DNA of 34,208 bases, taken from assembly GCA_013349435.1 (NCBI GenBank), contig DUZQ01000031.1, positions 1-34,208 on the forward strand, read 5' to 3'. The notes beneath the pieces were generated by a model. The model worked only from the letters and a program-made list of their open reading frames with translations. It was not told where the DNA came from and searched no databases. The DNA is from Planctomycetota bacterium. GTDB taxonomy: Bacteria > Planctomycetota > Phycisphaerae > Sedimentisphaerales > Anaerohalosphaeraceae. The position numbers and the translations under genes were made by a program. Below are positions 1 through 7,937 of this stretch, piece by piece. Position 1 is the first letter of the stretch. Every line of letters starts with the position of its first letter.

Positions 1-228
1 ATGAACTGGATGCCGGATTCGGCCTTCGCACGAGGCTACGGAGGACAGGCAAGTCCGGCATGACAATAGCGCTCAGAATGACATGTGGACGCCTCAGAAT
101 GACCCCGCGTCAAACGCGGGGCTAAATGAACTGGATGCCGGATTCGGCCTTCGCACGAGGCTACGGAGGACAGGCAAGTCCGGCATGACAATAGCGCTCA
201 GAATGACATGTGGACGCCTCAGAATGAC
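1..228. repeat. Two-copy direct repeat, about 103 bp, period 125 bp
   Basis: Positions 1-103 and 126-228 are essentially identical, joined by about 22 bp that includes a short CCGCG...CGCGG palindrome. Each copy contains the module 'CTGGATGCCGGATTCGG ... GTCCGGCATGAC', an imperfect hairpin whose arms resemble those of other intergenic repeats in this window. A short open frame across it has no ribosome site and is not credible as a gene. The first copy may be cut by the window edge, so the array could be longer. Confidence 0.85.
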
Positions 229-391
229 AAGATTGCTTATGAGCTTATCAATAAAGCACTTAAAGCCAATACCGGATACAGAGCGGTTGGTTTGAATTGT
301 TAAATTTTTTTCTGGACAAGCCTGGGATGAGGTGGTATATTATTGACCGGTAAGATAGTATTTTGATTTTTTGTACATAGAGGTAGTAATT

Positions 392-628
392 ATGGCACAT
401 AAAAAGGGACAAGGCTCGTCGAGGAACGGCAGAGACAGTAATCCTAAATACCGCGGTGTGAAGCTGTTCGGGGGCCAGGGGGCCAGGGCGGGTGCGATTC
501 TGGTTCGCCAGTGCGGAACTAAATTCAAGCCCGGATTTAACGTGGGTATGGGAAGAGATTTTACGCTTTTTGCTCTTAGAGACGGAAAAGTGCAGTTTCA
601 GGGCAAAAAAGTGCATATAGTTGCCTGA
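392..628 (+). CDS. rpmA: 50S ribosomal protein L27
   Basis: This encodes L27, a component of the large ribosomal subunit whose N-terminal arm reaches towards the peptidyl-transferase centre. The 78-aa product starts [16 protein letters not shown], the hallmark L27 N-terminus, and carries the RGVKLFGGQ and GAILVRQ blocks and the typical VHIVA-like end. Length is normal at the short end of the family. An upstream TTG would add seven residues, but ATG 392 has an AGAGGT ribosome site about 8 bp ahead and gives the canonical N-terminus. The N-terminus lacks the extra leader cleaved in some Firmicutes. The usual partner rplU (L21) is not visible immediately upstream, where only repeats are found. 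A clear intrinsic terminator follows, so this is probably a short transcription unit. Confidence 0.97.
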   Translation: MAHKKGQGSSRNGRDSNPKYRGVKLFGGQGARAGAILVRQCGTKFKPGFNVGMGRDFTLFALRDGKVQFQGKKVHIVA

Positions 629-647
629 CGACGGAAAGCAGGACTTC

Positions 648-680
648 AAAAAAGGGTGGCAATTTAGCCGCCCTTTTTTT
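648..680 (+). terminator. Rho-independent terminator of rpmA
   Basis: The arms AAAGGGTGGC and GCCGCCCTTT form a 10-bp stem with one G-U pair around an ATTT-like loop, followed by a run of seven T. It lies about 20 bp after the rpmA stop codon. Confidence 0.9.
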
Positions 681-752
681 ATTATCTAAGCTACCTTGAA
701 TTATTTTTTAGACAATGATTTTTTTGAGGTTTCGCCTTATTTTGCTTTATTT

Positions 753-811
753 CTGGATCCCGGCTCCCTCCTTCGCGCGAGGCTACGGAGGACAGGCAAG
801 GCCGGTGTGAC
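753..811. repeat. Solitary hairpin repeat, CTGGATCCCGGC ... GCCGGTGTGAC
   Basis: This single imperfect palindromic module starts CTGGAT and ends in TGAC. Its interior (TTCGCGCGAGGCTACGGAGGACAGGCAAG) closely resembles the interior of the 1-228 repeat. It is preceded by a 'GAGGTTTCGCC ... TTTATTT' lead-in that recurs near 22000. Non-coding. Confidence 0.75.
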
Positions 812-874
812 AAAAGCGTAAAATGTAAAGTGGAGAGCGAAAAACTGTGGAATGGCTTCGCCATGCTGTTTTAT

Positions 875-1099
875 TCTGGATACCGGCTCGGGGGCCGGTA
901 TGACAAAGGGTGGTGCGTCTGGATACCGGCTCGGGGCCGGTATGACAAAGGGTGGTGCGTCTGGATACCGGCTCGGGGGCCGGTATGACAAAGGGTGGTG
1001 CGTCTGGATACCGGCTCGGGGGCCGGTATGACAAAGGGTGGTGCGTCTGGATACCAGCTCCCGTTCGGCTTCGCTCAGGGCAGGCTTGGGCGGGATGAC
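875..1099. repeat. Tandem array of 43-bp palindromic units, four plus one degenerate
   Basis: Units begin at 875, 918, 960 and 1003. They are 43, 42, 43 and 43 bp long, and the second has lost one G. Each contains the inverted arms ATACCGGC / GCCGGTAT and ends TGACAAAGGGTGGTGCG. A fifth, diverged unit (1046-1099) keeps the TCTGGATACC start and GGGATGAC end but has a different interior. There are no unique spacers, so this is not CRISPR. Near identity of the units implies recent tandem amplification. The whole 629-1174 interval otherwise holds only the rpmA terminator. Confidence 0.92.
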
Positions 1100-1174
1100 T
1101 TCTTGGTCTTTATAGGTGACAAATTAGGTCTAATGTCTAAAAACTTTATAAGAGTAGCTTAGATTGGTAAAACG

Positions 1175-1657
1175 ATGGATAATCAAAAAGCAAAAACTCC
1201 GAGCCAAAGTTCGGTCGAGGCACGATATGTACTAATGCCAGACCAGGCAAACCCTTGCGGTACTGCTTTCGGCGGTGCGATAGTGGCGTGGATAGATATG
1301 GTTGCAGCGATGGCGGCCCAAAGGCACTGCGGCAAAGAGGTTGTAACTGCAAGCATCGATTCATTAAACTTCAGGGAGCCGATTCACATCGGCGAACACG
1401 TAGTTTTAAAGGCAAGTGTAAATTACGCGGGCCGAACGTCTATGGAGGTTGGGGTTCAGGTAAGCCGGGAGGATCCATATACGGGCCGGTCAACGGTGGC
1501 GACGACCGCTCATCTTACTTTTGTGGCTCTTGATGAGAATAAAAAGCCGACGCCGGTCCCGGCTATTATAGCTGAAACCGAGGACCAGAAGAGGCGGTAT
1601 TCGAACGCCAAGATGCGAGTAAAGAACAGAAAAGAGCTTCTTCGGAAGATGCGGTAG
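1175..1657 (+). CDS. Acyl-CoA thioesterase, hotdog fold (YciA/BFIT-like)
   Basis: This is a probable cytoplasmic acyl-CoA hydrolase of 160 aa. The block MPDQANPCGTAFGG (residues about 22-35) followed by IVAWIDMVAAMAAQRH matches the 'N..GT.FGG..l.wiD..a...a.rh' signature of YciA/ACOT-type hotdog enzymes, whose Asp acts in hydrolysis. The central VTASIDSLNFREPIHIGE and C-terminal TTAHLTFVALDENKKPTPVP segments are also typical of the family. There is no signal peptide. The tail after residue 130 is very basic. The ribosome site is weak. The gene stands alone between repeats and a Tat-exported enzyme 71 bp downstream. The substrate chain length cannot be read from sequence. Confidence 0.88.
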   Translation: MDNQKAKTPSQSSVEARYVLMPDQANPCGTAFGGAIVAWIDMVAAMAAQRHCGKEVVTASIDSLNFREPIHIGEHVVLKASVNYAGRTSMEVGVQVSREDPYTGRSTVATTAHLTFVALDENKKPTPVPAIIAETEDQKRRYSNAKMRVKNRKELLRKMR

Positions 1658-1728
1658 AAAACAGACGACTGAGGACGGAGCAGTGTGGCGGTTGATAGAA
1701 CTGGTATTACACATAAGGGGGTCAAGTT

Positions 1729-2970
1729 ATGTTGAATCGAAGGAAATTTTTGTCGGTGGCGGGGGCGGCCTCGGCTGTGGGTATTTTGGGCGAAATGCCA
1801 AAAGTGGCAGCTGCAGTTCCGAAGGCTGAGAGTGAATTAGGGAGGGTGAAGATTCGGGATGTGAAGACGGCGTCTGTAAGGCTGACTTACTATGATGCTC
1901 ATTTAGTTAAGGTTTTTACCGACAGCGGGCTTTACGGTCTGGGTGAGGCGTATCGGGGGTCTGGTACACTGGATTGGATAAAAACAATCAAGGAGGAGGT
2001 GATTGGCGAGGATCCATTGCAGGTTGATATGCTGTTTCATAAGATGATGGAGGCCGGGTCGGGGGCTGATGCGAGGAGTGGTACGCTTACGGGTGCGATC
2101 GCGGGTATAGAATCGGCGATATTGGATCTTGTTGGCAAGATTTTAAGTGTGCCTGTGTATGTTCTTTTAGGGGGTAAGTTTCGTGACAAGCTTTTAATCT
2201 ATCACGATACAGGCTCACCGGATACGGTAGAGGTTGGGCCGTGGGTCGAGGAAGCAGTTCGGTCGCGTGACAAGTACGGATTTAAGTCAATGAAGTTCGA
2301 TTTGAATCCTTTTCGTGGTGAGCGGTGGAATCGAACGCTGTCAACGGTGGATATGAAGATATGGTTGAAGATTTTGGAGGCGATACGTAAAGAGTTAGGG
2401 CCTGATTTTCCATTGGCGGTGGATTTGCACTGGAAATATAACACGCGTGACGCGCTGAAATTTATCCAGATGACCGAGCATTTGAACCTTTGGTTTATGG
2501 AGGACCCGATTCCGCCGGAAAATGCAGATGCACTGGCGCGGATTACGCGGGCGACAAAGGTGCCGATATGCACGGGTGAAAACCTTTATACGCGTCATAC
2601 ATGGCGGCCTTTTATCGAACAACAGGCGTGCGATATTATCCAGCCGGACGTGCAAAAGTGCGGGGGATTGCTGGAGACCAAGCGGATTGCAGACTGGGCG
2701 GACCTTTATTATATGCCTATGGCGTGCCATAATCTGTGCTCGCCGGTAGGGACGGTTGCCTCGGGGCATGCTTGTGCTGCGATTCGGTCTTTTATAACAC
2801 TCGAGTCTGACAGTGTGGAGCTTGAATACTGGTCGGATATCATCAAGCGTGAGGGGCCTTTTTATAAAGACGGGTATCTTGAGGTTTCTGATAAGGCGGG
2901 ATTCGGGATTGAATTAGATGAAAAGGTATGCCGGAAACACTTAGCGGACTATTCGGGATTTTTCGAGTGA
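1729..2970 (+). CDS. Tat-exported enolase-superfamily (mandelate racemase-like) enzyme
   Basis: This 413-aa member of the enolase superfamily probably acts on a sugar acid as a dehydratase or racemase. Residues 1-30 form a twin-arginine signal (RRKFLSVAGAASA ... AAA), implying folded export. The capping domain covers about 40-160 and the barrel the remainder. Candidate metal and acid-base residues are K189 (SMKFD), D232 and H234 (VDLHW), E258 (MEDP), E284 (TGEN), D307 (QPDVQK) and H334 (CHNLCSP). The D-x-H plus E/E pattern with a late His resembles galactonate/gluconate dehydratase-type members. A strong GGGGG ribosome site precedes the ATG. Most family members are cytoplasmic, so the Tat leader is notable. 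The exact substrate is unknown. Confidence 0.88.
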   Translation: MLNRRKFLSVAGAASAVGILGEMPKVAAAVPKAESELGRVKIRDVKTASVRLTYYDAHLVKVFTDSGLYGLGEAYRGSGTLDWIKTIKEEVIGEDPLQVDMLFHKMMEAGSGADARSGTLTGAIAGIESAILDLVGKILSVPVYVLLGGKFRDKLLIYHDTGSPDTVEVGPWVEEAVRSRDKYGFKSMKFDLNPFRGERWNRTLSTVDMKIWLKILEAIRKELGPDFPLAVDLHWKYNTRDALKFIQMTEHLNLWFMEDPIPPENADALARITRATKVPICTGENLYTRHTWRPFIEQQACDIIQPDVQKCGGLLETKRIADWADLYYMPMACHNLCSPVGTVASGHACAAIRSFITLESDSVELEYWSDIIKREGPFYKDGYLEVSDKAGFGIELDEKVCRKHLADYSGFFE

Positions 2971-3034
2971 CCTGCGGCGTTAATAGTGTTATTATGAGTT
3001 TTGGAAATGATTGTTTTTTTGCCGGGGTACGGTT

Positions 3035-3187
3035 ATGGGGTGGATAGTCTTTGTAGTAGTGGTCTTCGTGTTTGTTTTCCTGTTTGTCCGTCGTGTTTAT
3101 GAAAAAGGAGACGGAAAGTCGAATAAAGGTTCATCCGAGCAAGCCGGCGATACGTGGAGCGGAAATGATTCGTCATCAGATGAATAA
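3035..3187 (+). CDS. 50-aa single-pass membrane peptide
   Basis: A short frame encodes MGWIVFVVVVFVFVFLFVRR, one strong hydrophobic helix followed by an RR stop-transfer signal and a polar, Ser/Asp-rich tail ending SSSDE. The composition is that of a genuine small membrane protein with N-out/C-in topology. The ribosome site (GGGGTACGG) is only moderate. It sits 64 bp after the enolase-like gene and 24 bp before the decayed MFS gene. No family is recognised. Confidence 0.55.
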   Translation: MGWIVFVVVVFVFVFLFVRRVYEKGDGKSNKGSSEQAGDTWSGNDSSSDE

Positions 3188-3211
3188 AGAAACAAACAGA
3201 GGGCACGTGTA

Positions 3212-3586
3212 ATGAGTTCTGAAAGCGAAGAAAACCTTACAGAGCAAAAGGTTCAATCAGCGCTTAAGAATATCATCAGAGATGGAGTGGCGTCTCAAGC
3301 AATGGGGATATTGACGGGAGGTGCGTTTCTTACAGCTTTTGCGGTTAAGCTCGGTGCATCGAATTTTGTTATTGGTTTGTTGGCCGCAATCGGCCCATTG
3401 TCTCAATTGCTTCAGTTGCCCTCGATATTCCTTGTTGAGAAGATAAGAAACAGGAGGCTGATAATGAATTTTCTTTTTCTGAAGATATGGGGCGGTTATA
3501 CGGACCGCTTCATTAACAAGTCGGTACTGGCGATAAGCGGGCCGTTGTTTATGCTTTCGATTCTGGCGTGGACATTGAAAACATGA
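3212..3586 (+). pseudogene. Remnant of an MFS transporter, internally deleted
   Basis: The 124-aa product begins like a full MFS permease: a polar N-terminus, then VASQAMGILTGGAFLTAFAVKLGASNFVIGLL and an LPSIFLVEKIRNRRLI loop (TM1-TM2 and the first cytoplasmic loop). After MNFLFL it jumps to WGGYTDRFINKSVLAISGPLFMLSILAW, which resembles a later half-repeat (the 'G...DR.G.K.VL' loop plus the next helix). It then stops. Normal MFS proteins have about 400 residues and 12 helices. The most economical reading is an in-frame internal deletion plus loss of the C-terminal part, leaving a non-functional transporter. A genuine three-helix protein cannot be fully excluded. Confidence 0.75.
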
Positions 3587-3643
3587 TACCCGGCCAAAAA
3601 GAAGAATAGATTTCAGGATACCGTCAAGAAGGGGTACTATGTA

Positions 3644-4708
3644 ATGGCTAAGTTATTGAAAAAACGGCTGAAAAAGGCAGGTCTTCCGCCGGGGACTTTG
3701 GTTCATATCGGCGAAAGGAAGTTGGAGTCAGTAAGAATTACTTTTATTGACTATGACGAGCAGAGCTTTCAGGAAAAACAGCTTGACAATATCGAAGAGT
3801 GCTTCGGGTTTAAGGTTACGCCTACCGTTACATGGATAAATATTGACGGCTTGCACCAGACGGACATAATAGAGCAAGTGGGTAAACATTTCGAGCTGCA
3901 CCCGCTCATCCTCGAAGACATTTTAAACACGACTCAAAGACCGAAGGCTGAGGACCTGGAAGAGAATATCTTCATCGTTCTGAATATGTTAAGTTATAAC
4001 GACCGGACCCAGGCGGTACAGTCCGAGCAGGTGAGTATGGTATTAGGGCGAAATTTTGTGATTTCCTTCCAGGAGAATATCGGAGATGTGTTTGAGCAAA
4101 TCAGAGACAGGTTAAGAAACGCCAAAGGCAGAATACGAAAAATGGGGCCCGATTATCTTGTATATTCCCTTATAGATGCGATTGTTGACAGCTACTTTGT
4201 AATACTTGAAAAGATTGGCGAGAATATCGAGCAGTTGGAGGAAAGGCTCATCCATAATCCAAGTGATGAGACACTTCATCAGATACACATTCTGAAGAGA
4301 GAGCTGATAGGTCTTCGCCGGTCGGTCTGGCCGCTGCGTGAGCTTGTTGGGGGCATCGAACGAAGCGAGTCGGTTCTAATCAAGGAGTCAACGGAGATGT
4401 ATCTTCGCGATGTTTACGACCATACGATACAGGTGATTGACACGGTTGAAAGCTATCGTGATATGGTTTCAGGGATGCTGGATATTTACCTTTCGAGTAT
4501 AAGCAACAGGATGAACGCGGTAATGAAGGTTCTTACGATTATCGCAACGATATTTATTCCGCTGACCTTTATCGCGGGCATCTACGGGATGAATTTCAAG
4601 TATATGCCGGAGCTTGAGTGGCGTTTCGGCTACGGGCTTGTGTTGATAATCATGGTGATAGTCACGTGTATTATGCTGGTATATTTCAGAAAGAAGAAAT
4701 GGCTGTAG
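3644..4708 (+). CDS. corA: CorA family Mg2+/Co2+ transporter
   Basis: This inner-membrane pentameric divalent cation channel of 354 aa has normal family length. It has a large N-terminal cytoplasmic alpha/beta and helical funnel domain. Two C-terminal helices follow: TM1 about residues 293-313 (VLTIIATIFIPLTFIAGIYG) and TM2 about 331-348. The invariant GMN motif at 315-317 (YGMNFKYMPE) is the selectivity filter and defines the family. The C-terminus is basic (FRKKKWL). A GAAGGGG ribosome site lies about 10 bp before the ATG. It is the first gene of a co-directional run of membrane transport genes. Confidence 0.97.
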   Translation: MAKLLKKRLKKAGLPPGTLVHIGERKLESVRITFIDYDEQSFQEKQLDNIEECFGFKVTPTVTWINIDGLHQTDIIEQVGKHFELHPLILEDILNTTQRPKAEDLEENIFIVLNMLSYNDRTQAVQSEQVSMVLGRNFVISFQENIGDVFEQIRDRLRNAKGRIRKMGPDYLVYSLIDAIVDSYFVILEKIGENIEQLEERLIHNPSDETLHQIHILKRELIGLRRSVWPLRELVGGIERSESVLIKESTEMYLRDVYDHTIQVIDTVESYRDMVSGMLDIYLSSISNRMNAVMKVLTIIATIFIPLTFIAGIYGMNFKYMPELEWRFGYGLVLIIMVIVTCIMLVYFRKKKWL

Positions 4709-4762
4709 GAGACACGGTTCTAAAGCGTATATTATCCGCTTAACGCTTTTAAGGAGTATAAG

Positions 4763-5485
4763 ATGAGCGTGATGCTTTTCATTATCGTTCTGGTTGCATC
4801 TTTTATAATAGTAAGGATAGGGGCAATTGCTTTTCAACTGACGGGTCTGGAGTGGTCGTTAGCCAAATTTCAGTCACTTTCCTGTTTCAGCGGGACCGGC
4901 TTTACAACCAAAGAGGCCGAGCTTGTAACGGGACATCCTCAAAGACGGCGGATTGCAACGGTGCTGATTGTCCTGGGCAACGCCGGCCTTGTTACCATGG
5001 TAGCCACGGTGGCCAGCGCGCTTAGTGCGCAACAGGCCGTCTGGGCGAGGCTTTCAGAATCTTTTTTGCCCGTAGCTGTTCCTTCTATTCTTGTTCCGTG
5101 GGTCAATCTCGCTGTGATTGTTGTCGCGGTCTATGTAATATACAGAGTCTTTACGAACCGGGGGATTGTAAGAAGGCTTACTGAATCGCTTAGAAAAAGG
5201 ATTGTCAAAAAAGAATTTTTCAAGCCGGTCTCTTTCGAAGAGTTGCTGCTTGTTACAGGTGGTTACGGAGTCAGCAGGATAGAGGTCTGCGAAAACAGCC
5301 CCACCCTTAACAAGACACTTTCCGAGTCCGACTTAAGGAAAAACGATATTACAGTTCTGGCGGTAACAAGAGGCGAAAGAACCATTCCCAATCCTTCGGC
5401 GGACACAAGGATGCTGTTGGGTGATGAACTTATCTGCTTCGGGAAACTGGAGAACATAAGAGACAAAGTCTGCGTGATACCCTAA
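4763..5485 (+). CDS. Membrane protein with C-terminal TrkA-C (RCK_C) domain
   Basis: The 240-aa protein has hydrophobic helices at about residues 3-25, 70-92 and 107-128. The FSGTGFTTKEAE segment (about 42-53) is reminiscent of K+ channel or transporter pore loops. Residues about 155-240 form a TrkA-C-like regulatory domain (GYGVSRIEVCENSPTLNKTLSESDLRKNDITVLAV ... LLGDELICFG), which in other proteins binds small ligands such as nucleotides. An AAGGAG site precedes the ATG. It lies 54 bp after corA, suggesting co-transcription and a role in ion homeostasis. Whether it conducts ions or only senses is not visible. Confidence 0.8.
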   Translation: MSVMLFIIVLVASFIIVRIGAIAFQLTGLEWSLAKFQSLSCFSGTGFTTKEAELVTGHPQRRRIATVLIVLGNAGLVTMVATVASALSAQQAVWARLSESFLPVAVPSILVPWVNLAVIVVAVYVIYRVFTNRGIVRRLTESLRKRIVKKEFFKPVSFEELLLVTGGYGVSRIEVCENSPTLNKTLSESDLRKNDITVLAVTRGERTIPNPSADTRMLLGDELICFGKLENIRDKVCVIP

Positions 5486-5545
5486 AAGTCGGCCCTAAAG
5501 CGGGGTTGACATTGTAAGGTTCTTTTTCATTGAAGGGATAAATGT

Positions 5546-6148
5546 ATGGAGAATATGCTGGCGTTAAACCCGGCATTTTATAGCTGGGTTGTTCTGCCTT
5601 TTTTGATTTTTGCTGCACGTGTTGTCGATGTCAGCATGGGCACAATAAGGGTGATATTCATTTCCAGGGGCATGAAATATCTTGCGCCCGTGGTGGGTTT
5701 TTTCGAGATACTCGTCTGGCTTTTAGCGATAGGCCAGATTATGCAAAACCTTTCGAGTCCGATATGCTACATTGCCTACGCGGGCGGATTTGCAGCGGGG
5801 AACTTTGTTGGTATATATATCGCCGAGAAACTGTCCCTCGGCATAGTGGTTATAAGGGTTATCACAAAGCAGGATGCTTCCGGGCTGATATATCGCCTGA
5901 ATTTAGCCGATTACGGTGTAACAACTATTGAGGGACAAGGCTCGGCCGGCAAGGTTCAGGTTGTTTTTACCATTGTTCCCCGCCGTGAAGCAGACACTGT
6001 TGTGGATATGGTCAAGAAGTTCAATCCGAAGGCCTTTTATACGATAGAGGAGGTGGGTTTTGTTGAAAGCGGGGTCTTCCCCCCGAAAAGAAGATTTCGG
6101 CAACGGCGGTTGCTGGATTTCCTCTGGCCGTTTCGGAAGGGCAAATAA
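5546..6148 (+). CDS. UPF0316 / DUF2179 membrane protein
   Basis: The 200-aa protein has an N-terminal membrane part (three helices, about residues 13-32, 44-66 and 74-98) with the family block ARVVDVSMGTIRVIFISRGMK. The UPF0316 'R..D...GT.R......g' pattern is clear. A C-terminal DUF2179 alpha/beta domain follows (about 105-180: GIVVIRVITKQDASGLIYRLNLADYGVTTIEGQGSAGKVQVVF ... RREADTVVDMVKKFNPKAFYTIEEV), then a basic tail. Biochemical function is not established. The C-terminal fold is thought to bind small regulatory ligands. An AAGGGA ribosome site precedes the ATG, 60 bp after the TrkA-C gene. Confidence 0.88.
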   Translation: MENMLALNPAFYSWVVLPFLIFAARVVDVSMGTIRVIFISRGMKYLAPVVGFFEILVWLLAIGQIMQNLSSPICYIAYAGGFAAGNFVGIYIAEKLSLGIVVIRVITKQDASGLIYRLNLADYGVTTIEGQGSAGKVQVVFTIVPRREADTVVDMVKKFNPKAFYTIEEVGFVESGVFPPKRRFRQRRLLDFLWPFRKGK

Positions 6149-6179
6149 GCTCCTGAATTTGGTTTTTTGACGAGTGCTT

Positions 6180-7136
6180 ATGTGGCAGGCAGTTTTGATG
6201 CTCGGCGGGTTTGTAATAGTGATAAAAGGCGCCTCCCTTCTTGTGGATGGTGCCTCTTTCCTTGCCAAAAAGCTGTCTGTATCCGACCTTGTCATCGGGC
6301 CTACTGTTGTCGCGTTCGGGACCTCTCTGCCGGAGCTTTCCGTTAATGTATTTGCCAGTATAAAGGGTAATACCGGAATAGCAATCGGCAATATACTCGG
6401 CAGTAACATTGCAAACATCTTTCTAATCCTCGGCATTTCAGGGCTCATTTATCCGCTCATAGTCACCAAAGGCACAGTCTGGAAGGAAATACCGTTAAGC
6501 CTTTTGGCTGCTGTTGTTTTGGGAGTACTGGCAAATGATAAATTGATTGATAATGCCGAAAGCTCGGTTCTGAGCCGGATAGACGGACTGGTCTTACTCA
6601 GCTTTTTTATAATCTTCCTTTGCTATTCCTTCACTGTTGCCGGGCGAATTAAAGGCTCAGAGGATTTATTACCCGCGAAAGAGCTTACAATCGGAAAAAT
6701 TATTGCTTTGGTTGTTCTCGGATTAGCCGGCCTGATTTTGGGTGGGAACCTGGTTGTTGGCGGCGCAGTCAGGCTGGCGGACTTGTTAGGGATGAGCCAA
6801 TCGACAATCGGTTTGACCGTCGTGGCGGTCGGGACATCGCTGCCTGAGCTGGCAACGTCCGTCGTGGCCGCGTATAAGAAAAACTCCGAAATAGCCGTCG
6901 GGAATGTGATAGGTTCCAACATCTTCAACGTATTCTTTATTCTTGGTGTAAGCTCGGTAATCAGACCTTTGACTTTTCAACCACGAAACAACTTTGATAT
7001 AAGCGTTATGGTGCTCGCGAGTATTCTGTTATTTATATTTATGTTCACCGGGAAAAAACGCAAACTTGACAGATGGGAAGCGGCTTTATTTCTCGTTTTA
7101 TACGCCGGATACATTTTCTTCGTAATTAAAAGTTGA
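6180..7136 (+). CDS. CaCA family Na+/Ca2+ antiporter (YrbG-like)
   Basis: This ten-helix cation/Ca2+ exchanger of about 318 aa shows both diagnostic alpha-repeats. Repeat 1 has GTSLPELSVNVFASIKGNTGIAIGNILGSNIANIF (about residues 47-82). Repeat 2 has VGTSLPELATSVVAAYKKNSEIAVGNVIGSNIFNVF. Their Glu and Asn/Ser residues line the ion path. The central loop between the halves is short, as in bacterial YrbG. A GTG at 6174 (two extra residues) is an alternative start. I prefer ATG 6180, but neither has a strong ribosome site. It is 31 bp after the UPF0316 gene and in the same direction, supporting an ion-homeostasis operon. Confidence 0.93.
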   Translation: MWQAVLMLGGFVIVIKGASLLVDGASFLAKKLSVSDLVIGPTVVAFGTSLPELSVNVFASIKGNTGIAIGNILGSNIANIFLILGISGLIYPLIVTKGTVWKEIPLSLLAAVVLGVLANDKLIDNAESSVLSRIDGLVLLSFFIIFLCYSFTVAGRIKGSEDLLPAKELTIGKIIALVVLGLAGLILGGNLVVGGAVRLADLLGMSQSTIGLTVVAVGTSLPELATSVVAAYKKNSEIAVGNVIGSNIFNVFFILGVSSVIRPLTFQPRNNFDISVMVLASILLFIFMFTGKKRKLDRWEAALFLVLYAGYIFFVIKS

Positions 7137-7166
7137 TTTGTTTGTTTTGATTGCGAAGGGCCGATT

Positions 7167-7748
7167 ATGCTGAAAAACATCTTTTTGCCGTTTATCCCGC
7201 TTTTTGTAGCGGTCGATGCGGTGGGAGTATTGCCGATATTTATTTCCCTGACGGAAGGCCTGGAGAAAAATGAAAGAGCAAAAGTTATTATCCAGTCCAT
7301 GCTCACCGCCTCAGCCCTGGCAGTTGGTTTTATCCTTGTCGGAAAGCTTGTTTTCAGGCTGCTCGGTGTCACTATAGGTGACTTTATGATTGCCGGTGGT
7401 TCTATACTTTTTTGTCTTGCGATTACGGATATAATAAATCCGGTAAAAAAAAGGCGTATTCCGGGCAAAGAGCTTGGAGCAGTTCCGCTTTGAACACCGC
7501 TGATAGTCGGGCCAGCCGTCTTGACAACCTCCCTTGTAATTATTTCGCAATACGGACTTGGGGCTACGATGGTCTCTGTAATCGCCAATATCCTGCTCGG
7601 TGGCCTGATATTCTCCTGTTCCTCAGGATTAATGCGATTCCTTGGTGAAGCCGGTTCCAAGGCATTATCAAAGATTACCAGTTTGCTTTTGGCTGCGATA
7701 GCAGTGATGTTGATACGAAAAGGCCTTCAGCAGCTTATGGATATTTAA
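7167..7748 (+). pseudogene. MarC family membrane protein interrupted by in-frame TGA
   Basis: One uninterrupted frame of 194 codons encodes a MarC/UPF0056 protein except for a TGA at 7491-7493. Upstream: LPFIPLFVAVDAVGVLPIF ... ILFCLAITDIINP ... ELGAVPL. Immediately downstream in the same frame: TPLIVGPAVLTTSLVIISQYG, ending QQLMDI. MarC relatives read 'PLG.PLI.GP' here, so the stop replaces an expected glycine, which one GGA-to-TGA change would explain. No frameshift is needed. TGA is a normal stop elsewhere in the window (rpmA and the enolase-like gene). The rest of the frame shows no other damage, so the mutation is recent, or it is a sequencing error, or the gene is read through. A good GAAGGG ribosome site remains. 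Confidence 0.85.
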
Positions 7749-7937
7749 ACCACTCCACTTAGTCCTACAACGACGATTTATTACTCATCAGGTCCCATAA
7801 GCTCTTGTTATATAAATTCTTATGACGATTATGCTAAATACTAAATCCTAATATCGAAGCTTCGGATTTTAACAGGAAATAAGGTCTTACGGAGCTAAGT
7901 TGCACTGTAGGATTAGGAATCGGCATTGTACGCGTGG

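Noticed and set aside
737-1034. Minus-strand frames encoding repeated YPDAPPFVIPAP-like peptides
   Set aside because: They are translations of the 43-bp tandem repeat, overlap each other in different phases and have no ribosome sites.
875-1099. CRISPR array
   Set aside because: The units follow each other without unique spacers, each unit is itself palindromic, and no cas gene is nearby.
7491-7493. Selenocysteine codon in the MarC-family gene
   Set aside because: The family has Gly, not Cys, at this position, and no clear SECIS-like hairpin follows the TGA. A nonsense change or sequencing error is simpler.
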